The notes beneath the pieces were generated by a model that was not told where the DNA came from, searched no databases, and was given only the letters and a program-made list of their open reading frames with translations. The translations under genes and the position numbers were made by a program. Below, piece after piece: positions 56,262 through 64,000 of a DNA stretch of 64,000 bases. Within the stretch, counting starts at the first letter, position 1. Every line of letters starts with the position of its first letter. The stretch comes from Warburgia ugandensis (Eukaryota > Streptophyta > Magnoliopsida > Canellales > Canellaceae), in assembly GCA_035236585.1 (NCBI GenBank), contig CP141139.1, positions 23,018,990 through 23,082,989 on the forward strand. The letters are read 5' to 3'.

Positions 56262-59200
56262 TGTTACGACTCGGGTTTTTGTAACACATTTTGTAAAACA
56301 TTTTTCAAAAGAAGGGCCCTTAATGGTAAAAAAATTTCTCAAACAATGCAGTAGAAATTCTTTTCTTATAAATTCATTTGTGGCAAAACCCAAGTCTCAC
56401 CTCAAGGTACATAATACACATAAACATTTTGTATAAATAAAAAAAATAAAAATATCATTGAATACCAGGAATCATCAAGTAGTTCACTCTTACACAGCCA
56501 CTGTATTACAATTACAATCCAAATTACAAAGTACATAACCAAATTACACAATCTTCAAGGGAAATACTTTGATTAGTCTTGTAGCTTCTGAGTCTTCAAG
56601 CTTTACTCCCTTAAGTCTCCTTCCCTGTATTTGAGATATTGTAAATATTCAAACATTTACAATATCTTAGCAAGCTATATTTGGTAGGAGATACAAAAAT
56701 ATACTACTTTACTAATATAAGAATACATACCTCAGTCAATATTCTATCATGGTTATCTACTCATGAGTTATCTTAACATAGAGTATATGCGTTATTTATG
56801 TAGTATAGGATAAATCTATTAAAATAGTGAAAATTTCTCAAAACTTGTTCCTTCCCCTAGCCATACTTTCACTTAGGAGATCAATATTCAGCCAATTCTC
56901 ATACGGAGATTTTCTTTCTAAGAACTCATGCAATGGCATCTCATCATGCCATGACATTACACTATGCCTATCATATGTGCATCATAATGCAAAATACTCA
57001 AGGACTAGAATGCTACAGTCTCAATCCGTATAGCATGCCTGGATAATTGCATAATAATCCACTAACACCAATTGTGGAAATAACAAAATCCATGTCACCA
57101 ATTGTGGAAATAACAAAATCCATTTTCACATGGGGGGGACCATGGCTGTCACAATGGCAGCCTTCCCATGATTGCCCTACCCGACATTTAGCCTCTTTTT
57201 GGGCTGGTATCCATCATATAAATAACTTTCAAGAAGCGAGTGGCCAAACCCTCATAACTTCCCTAGTATAGCATCCCCAGTCCTAGGACTGTGTAAAACC
57301 AAATCACAAGCCATTGCTTGTATATAAAATAGATTGTACATATCAGACAATGTGTCTTTTTAATTAAGGTCAGAATATTTTCTATGCCCTATTCTTAGGG
57401 TTTCCTTAGTCTACACATCTCATTACGTTCACCTCATTTGATTAGATCATTAGATTAGATCAGTTAAATTGGATCATGAGGTTGGATCACTTAATTGGAT
57501 CATGTGATTAGATCATTATTATGCGAAGGTATCAAGTATACTTATATCATGAAGGTCTATAACTCTAGACCAAAGATCATGTATGTATACACATGAATCC
57601 TGAATACATTCTTGTACATCCACCTACCTCAAAGTGGTATCATCTCTTGATTCATACATCTCAAGGGGTATTCACTCCACATTACTCATCATGGTCTTGA
57701 TTCATATGTCTGTCAAACCATACGTATAAAGTTATTTCCCTATACAAGTATTCTTTCTACATGTATTCCTATAAGAGATGCCCTAATTTTCCTTGAATTA
57801 TATATGATCAAGGTTTCAAACCTTCTAAGTTCACAATCTACACTATCAGTAAAATCACAGAACAATACTACAATCTACATTATATTTTTTTCTTTTTGTT
57901 TGTTTGTGATCCTTCAAGATCTCTCTTAGATCTTATTTGATCTTCCTTATCTTATTTATAATTTTTATTAAGATTAGATAATTTACTAATCTTTTATGCT
58001 CCTCTTATTATTACTCAACTAGTTAATGTTTTACTAGTTATTCCATTCTAAGTCTAGACAACTCCTCTTATGTCAAATTAGCTAAGGCTTACTAGCTAAA
58101 TGGTTAAACACAAAGTGGTTACTTCAATCCTCATGTAAGGAGGCGTTTAAACCTCACAAACATCAACAAAAGGTAAGGGAAGAACAAGGCTCTATTAGAG
58201 AACTCCCTTAACCATCGTGTTCATCATTCATTAGTGTGACCTTAGCTCAAACTTTCATAAGCTTCTTACGAGTCTTTCAACCCTAAGTACTCTTTCTAAA
58301 TGATTTTAATTAAATCTATGAACATTAAGATGTCATTCATAGAGTATCATTGTTCTCCTAATTTGGGCCAAGGAAATGATATTCCTTATATTATCCTACT
58401 AACTATAGCCCTTACTATCATTATATCCATGTAATTCATTCCATGTAAATGTCCTTCAACTCTATTTTTCTTTAATTACATTTTCAATGTAATTTTCATA
58501 ACATAAGCATTAAAGCATAAATAAATAAATCTACTCAGCAATAAAAGACAATTATAATAACATTCAATAATTCAAATGAAAATTTAACATGCGATAACTA
58601 TTCATCATGATCCAACAGTCATAGTTGATTTATATTCCTTTTAGGGTTTGGATCTTGATCTGTTTATTTTCCTTGAGATTTAATACATATTCTTAATATG
58701 ATTTCATTAATAGATCATTGATACATCTCATCAAATGATCTGATCCTTCTTGCTCCAACCGATCAAGAAGATCTTAAGTCATTTTATCCAATTTAAGGGC
58801 ATAGATCTTAATCTATCCCAAATCATCATCATCATCATCAAGTCCATCAATCCATATGATATTAACTTTATATCATCATCTAAATACATCTACACTGTCC
58901 AATCATCCTTGGTCAACTTGATCAAGGAGATTACCATTCATTTTTATAGATTTTACTACTTTTAAGGCTAGATCTCTTAAGATCTATCAATTCAATCACA
59001 TCTAACTCATTTATTTAAGTTAGTGTATTATTAGATCATCATCCAACATGGTTTGAATGGTTTGATCATCCTAGATCTTGTAGATCAAGTATGTTAATAC
59101 CCTTATCTACTTAATTACAGAAATTTTCATTAATTGAATTTATGATTTTGTTGGTTCAATGGGTTTTCCTTATCAAGAGGAATCCAACCCACTTTCTAAT

Positions 59201-61170
59201 CTCAATTTGGAGTTAAATTGAGACCAGAATTTGGATTTTAAGATTTCAACCTATTTTAAGGGATGATATTGGATCTTACTATTTTTGTTTAATTACTTGA
59301 TCTAGATATATAGAAATTTTACTATGATCATGATCCATAGGTTTTTCTGGCTTCCTAAACCTATCTTTCAGTTCAGATTTTCATTTTAAAGTCATATGGA
59401 TCATGATCCACTACCTTTGGTGTGGAGTTTTCTAATTATCACAAGTTAATACAATTGAAAACACAAATCTTATGAGTTTAGTAACTTCTACAAGTGATAA
59501 GGAATCTATAGACACTTTCATATCTAAAATCAGAGCTCAATTGAGCTCTTAATTGCAAAAATGAGTTTCTAGTTCAAAAATTGGATGGCCTAGATCAAAT
59601 CTGGGCTTATGGGTGCGGGGACGACCAGTGGCCCACTCCCGTTACTGTCTATTATAATTGGTCGGACTGAGGTGACCGGCTATAGGTGAGATGGTCCAAA
59701 TCTGGACGATCAGATCACCCACCGTTGGATCTCCTCAATCCTTGACATCCAACAGCTTAGATTTCATCTCTTGGGTTTTTAGGCCCCAGGAATCCATCCA
59801 ACAGCTCAGAAGTTTCATTTGAGCCATCCAAGATGGTGGATCTCAACCCTATCTCCGGATCCGTCATTCCCAACGGATCAATGGGCGGGGAGATCTCCTG
59901 GTAGCCAGAAAACCCAAGCTAAATGTTGGAATGGAAAGAAGGGAGAAAGGTGCACCTACCTGTGCCAATCCAATGAAGAGAGAGTCACCGGAGAAGAAGA
60001 AAATATGTTGGAGAAAATATAAAAAAAACCTAGACATCGAAAAATATACAAAGGTTGATTCCTCCGTGGCTGTTACCGGAGATGGAGTAAGACCTTGGGG
60101 CTTTTGTAGATCACCCCTCCTTGAAGAGTTTCAACGATTCTAGATCAAGTTTTAACAGGCAGATTACCTGGAATAACCACAATTGACTATGGAAGATGGT
60201 ACCCAGTACCGTTCTTGTTTTCGTTTTGATTTTCTCGACGATCTAGGAGGCAGATCATCCAAATTTCTTAGGGCTTTTCTAGATCTCCTCAGTCGAAACA
60301 GATTCAACGATTAAGATTGAAACTTAAGGGCTAGAAATGGATGGATAATTCAAATATGGTTTTCCAGGCAAAAGCCCTGGTTCATCGGGGACGAAGCGTC
60401 CCTGGATGCGCCCCGATAACTAACATGAATTGTTTGTCGAGTGCATCTGTGGACACTCTCCCAAGAAAAGAGGGAAAAAGAAGGAAAGAAAAAAAATTTT
60501 GGAGAGGATTTTGGAGCTGAAATTTTAGGGCATGGTAGGTGACCTCATGAAGAACATTAGAAAAAATTTTGGAAATTTTATGGGCTATTTATAGGGATTT
60601 TTGGAATTTTCCATGATTACATGTAATTATCATGTTCAATTCTTTTTATTATTAAATGGTCATTGGATTCCCACTACCACCCCCTTCTCCACTAATAGGT
60701 GGTAGTGGTTGGACCTATGATTACATGTTTTCTGATCGTTGGATTCCTTTGTGGGCCCCATGAAGGTGTGAAAGGACCACTTTGCCCTTTTTATTCAAAA
60801 AATGGAGAAAAATAAGGTTTATTCCCATGAACTCAGAATTGATCGTATTTAGTGGCATTGGAATTGTATTCCCTAGTAAATTCCAACTTTTTATGTCTTA
60901 GGTCTTGTTATGAGTAAAATTATCATTTTACCCTTTTATTCATAAAAATAGAAAAAAATAAGGATTTTCCATCCGATCTCAGAATTTGATGTACTTACAG
61001 TCATTTTGAAGGGTTCGTTGAGTATGTTTTCAATTATACATATCTTATATCCTGATTGTACTTCTATGATAAGCGCATATTTAATAATCCTAATATTCCA
61101 GGCTAATTTTTCTTGAAAATTTTAATTTCATTATTTATTCAATCTCCTTACAAAAGTTAGGGGTGTTATA
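56262..61170 (+). mobile_element. Complete giant solo LTR, 4.9 kb
   Basis: It begins TGTTACGACTCGGGTTTTTG and ends AGGGGTGTTATA (CA changed to TA). GGAAA flanks both sides (56257-56261 and 61171-61175), a perfect 5-bp duplication. Length is 4909 bp with no pol domain. The ends fit a chromovirus LTR. The window start (1-3969) is a second copy. The RT frame of the host element continues across it when one duplication is discounted. Confidence 0.93.
57430..57525. repeat. GGATCA/AGATCA short tandem array in the giant LTR
   Basis: Repeats of the type TTAGATTAGATCA and AATTGGATCATG occur about six times. The other copy of this LTR lacks it at the matching place (about 590-620). Confidence 0.7.
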
Positions 61171-62170
61171 GGAAATCTATGAACACCTATTCATTAGGTC
61201 TATAAATGCCAATGGTGCATTTATTAGTCCAAATGGTATCACCAATAACTCATAGTGGCCATATCAAGTGCAGAACATAGCGTTCGGGATGTTCTCATCC
61301 TATATCCTCAACTAGTGATAACCAGTCCTTAGGTCGACCTTAGAGAACACACTAGCCTACTTTAATTGGTTAAAGAGTTCATCAATGTAGAGCAAGGGGT
61401 ACTTATTCTTTATTATGACCCTATTCAGTGCCATATAATCCACACAAAGATGTAAAGAGTCTTTCTTTTTCTTGACAAATAGGACTATAGCTCCCCATAG
61501 TGAAACACTAGGGTGAATAAAACCCTAATCCAATAGCTCCCGTAACTACACCTTCAGCTCCTTAAGCTCAACAACAGCCATTCAATAAGGAGCCTTAGAG
61601 ATAGAAGTCACTCCAAGAAACAATTCAATGGTGAATTCCATCTCTCTCTTGGGTAGTAAACTAGGTAACTCCTTTGAGAATACATCCTTATACTAATGCA
61701 CAACAATGATCTCCTCAATGAAGGGAATTTGTTCCTCTTGCATCTCCACGTAGGCTAAATAAGCCTAACAACCACTGGACAAAGATGTGTCATTTTACTA
61801 GCAAAGATGATACTCACACCAGAAGTATCCAATATTCCCTAAAAGCATATTAACTCTCCATTTGGGGCATATAGTGTTACTTGCTTCTTCCTGCCATTCA
61901 CTAGAGCTCCATGCTCAGCAAACCAGTCCATGCCTAATATGATGTTGAAGTCCATCATGCCCACCACAATTAGGTTAGTACTCAACCTCTTACCCAAGAC
62001 ACTCATTGGTACATCTTGACCAAACTCTTGAACCACCATCGATTCACCTACTGGCATGCTAACCTCTAATGAAAAACCCATTCTACTTGAAGGAAAGCCC
62101 AAACATGAAGCAAAACTACTAGATATAAAGAATGAGTAGATATAGGATCAATAAGTATACGAACATATTG
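61171..62170 (-). pseudogene. pol: Chromovirus protease and N-terminal reverse transcriptase
   Basis: Protease: the active site reads LIDPISTHS (near 62125-62160) where relatives have DSGSTHS. Then VVGMMDFNIILGMDWFAEHG (61870-61935). The linker has YKDVFSKELPSLLPKREMEF. RT has [60 protein letters not shown] and LLVIPFGLINAPLAF. In-frame stops are scattered. It ends at the solo LTR insertion. Confidence 0.92.
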
Positions 62171-62289
62171 GTTAACAACTAAAAGAGTACCTTCGATGAT
62201 GGAATTGGATGCACATGCCTGGTCATTAGTAAGTGTGAAAACTCACCCCTAATTCCTGGGGGCCTGGTCCTGTCAAGGTGGTCCCACTC

Positions 62290-63279
62290 TACTGACTCTG
62301 GGACACTCCCATCTGAAATGCCCTTATTGGCCACAAGCAAAGTACCCAGTAACTGATCCTACACATATTTGACCTTGATGGCACTGTTGGCATCTCTGGC
62401 ACACACCTCAGTGATCATCTCTGCCTCTAGCCTGACCTAGTGCTAGTCTGTTCAACTATGTCGAAGTCTTTCTAATAATAAACTTCTTCCTAATCCCTCT
62501 TGATGCTAGCTTAGGTCTACTGAATTTGCCCTTATCTCTTCTAGGATCCTTTAACTTCTGCTTGAAGATGGAAGTAAGGTGCACTACCTGAGCTATAGAT
62601 GTAGGCTGCAAAGTCACAATAATGTACTTAAGGTCAAAGTTCAGCCCATGAACAAATTTCTAAGTCACCCTTTGCTCTAAAGAACACACATTGGATGCAA
62701 ATCTCCTCAGTCAAGCAAACTCTGCCTCTTACTATGCCACAATCCTCATCCTCGGAAGACAAGTCATGAAATCCAACTCCATCTTCTCCTAAAGATGTGG
62801 AAGAAGGAACTTATCAGTGAAGACGAACTTAAAGTCATCCTAAAGTATAACAACACTATCCTCGAAGAAACTCCTCTTAACAGTTGGCCACCACATAATT
62901 GCCTTGCCTATCAACACAAATGTGGCCACAACAACCTAATGATCCTTTGGTACACCCATCACTGCAAAAATATGCTCAACATCAAGGAGCCATGTACTAC
63001 TTAGCTTTGGTCTGTCTCTGCCAAAGAACTTAGGAGCGATCCTCCTAATTCTCTCAAGTAGGGTGTCCACTGTGGGATGTTCATCCTCCACTAGATCCAT
63101 CGCCCCATCAACACTTGTTGCACTAGCTGGGGTTATAACCTCTACCTCATCCTCTACATGAGAAGCTTGACCATCTCATTGGTAGCATCACCCAAGGCTC
63201 TACTATTGTCCTCAACCCTATTGGTTGTCTACCCATCCAATGAAGATAGAAGACCCATACCATGTCTCTGGGGAGGCAT
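62290..63279 (-). pseudogene. gag: Chromovirus gag
   Basis: A start at 63279 gives MPPQRHGMG, like the MPP start of related gag proteins. The core has APKFFGRDRP, TWLLDVEHIFAVMGVPKD, VVVATFVLIGKAIMWW and KFVFTDKFLLPHL. A zinc knuckle at 62300-62343 keeps CG..GHFRWEC, but its first cysteine is tyrosine and one codon is a stop. Several frameshifts and stops. Would form the particle. Confidence 0.88.
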
Positions 63280-63415
63280 CTAAAACCAATAATATCTTAT
63301 GAGATTCTTTAGTAACGATTCTAACTAAGACCTCTACCTAAGCCTAGTACTTGGTGTTCCTAAGTGTTGACACTTTGACTCTTGGGTGATTCTAGTTGTG
63401 AGTAGTATAGGATGT

Positions 63416-63427
63416 GCTCTGATACCA
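63416..63427 (-). other. Primer-binding site, initiator tRNA-Met type
   Basis: TGGTATCAGAGC on the minus strand, a perfect match to the usual initiator-Met primer site of chromoviruses, five bases from the LTR end. Confidence 0.93.
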
Positions 63428-63432
63428 AAAAC

Positions 63433-64000
63433 TGTAACATCCTAGTTTTTCTAAAATATTTATGTTTTAATTTGGAAAGCAGCAAAAATTTCCTTATTTT
63501 TGAGAAGCAATCAGAGTGATAATATATAAATATTTTTGTGAAATACTTCAACTTCATAATGAGTGTTACTATCAAAACCTCCATATATAACCTAAAGATG
63601 GTCAGAAGTATATGCCACAAGATCATCATTGATCACAAGTAGAATCACTCGTCCATTGAAATAAATAAATAAATAGTCCATATTTAAAGTTCAACAACTG
63701 TTTCATGTGTCAACAAAATAAGTTATGTACAACCCAAAATGAATTTCAATACACGAAATCTACCAAGTAAATGCACAAAAATAATCACCACCATACATCT
63801 AAGTCGAGCTCAAAGCCTTCGCCTTTCTTTTGTCCTTCATGCTCAATCTCCCTAAGATATCACCTAAAAATATTGGTTGTAGGGCAGTTAGCATATCAAT
63901 CACTCACCATTTGGAAGAAAGCTAATATAATTTGGCCAGTCGAAAATATGACAACTAGTACTACGTATATAGATAGGCATCCATAAGTAAATGTGATGCA
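63433..64000 (-). mobile_element. 5' LTR of the chromovirus, cut by the window end
   Basis: On the minus strand the LTR ends GGATGTTACA at 63433. Since the primer site follows it, this is the 5' LTR and the element continues to the right. The sequence is not the same family as the giant solo LTR. No coding frame. Confidence 0.85.

Overview
The window is nuclear DNA from a flowering plant. It is AT-rich and dominated by LTR retrotransposons. It holds a spliced, decayed plant gene with agenet and BAH domains, a chloroplast-derived tRNA block inside a LINE, an Au-type SINE tail and a MITE. I cannot name the species. I see no intact protein-coding gene. The short open frames are mostly LTR sequence or antisense shadows, and the real coding content is a set of broken reading frames.

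Layout. 1-3969 is the 3' part of a giant LTR; a second copy at 56262-61170 is complete. 5150-12034 is a Ty3/gypsy derivative that keeps a broken gag but has no visible pol, split by a solo LTR (6305-8908, duplication TATAG) and followed by LTR-like sequence to about 15170. 16984-25430 is the agenet/BAH gene remnant with recognisable exons. Its introns carry a 210-bp MITE (20446-20655) and a minus-strand LTR (22177-24546). 27051-43552 is a minus-strand Athila-like element (integrase, RNase H, reverse transcriptase, protease, partial LTRs). A 9-kb related but pol-less element (32367-41418) is inserted between its protease and reverse transcriptase. 44422-44487 is a SINE tail with a perfect 16-bp duplication. 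45721-48210 is a minus-strand LINE carrying a chloroplast insertion with trnY and trnE. 49870-55978 is a rearranged minus-strand Athila-like 5' end with an inverted segment, a templated LTR fragment and a nested solo LTR (52298-54964, duplication TGCTT). 55979-64000 is a minus-strand chromovirus (reverse transcriptase, protease, gag, initiator-Met primer site, start of an LTR) split by the 4.9-kb solo LTR (56262-61170, duplication GGAAA).

How the parts relate. Three solo LTRs, the 9-kb element and the SINE are bounded by visible target-site duplications (the 9-kb element's pair has one mismatch), so insertion order can be read directly. The 9-kb element has the same LTR family, primer site and 3' noncoding block as its Athila-like host, so it is best read as a non-autonomous partner. 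The clearest candidate for something undescribed is its long degenerate frame (36088-37572), which has no recognised domain and contains an internal repeat. The catalytic residues I could inspect in the Athila-like pol are altered, so this copy looks dead.
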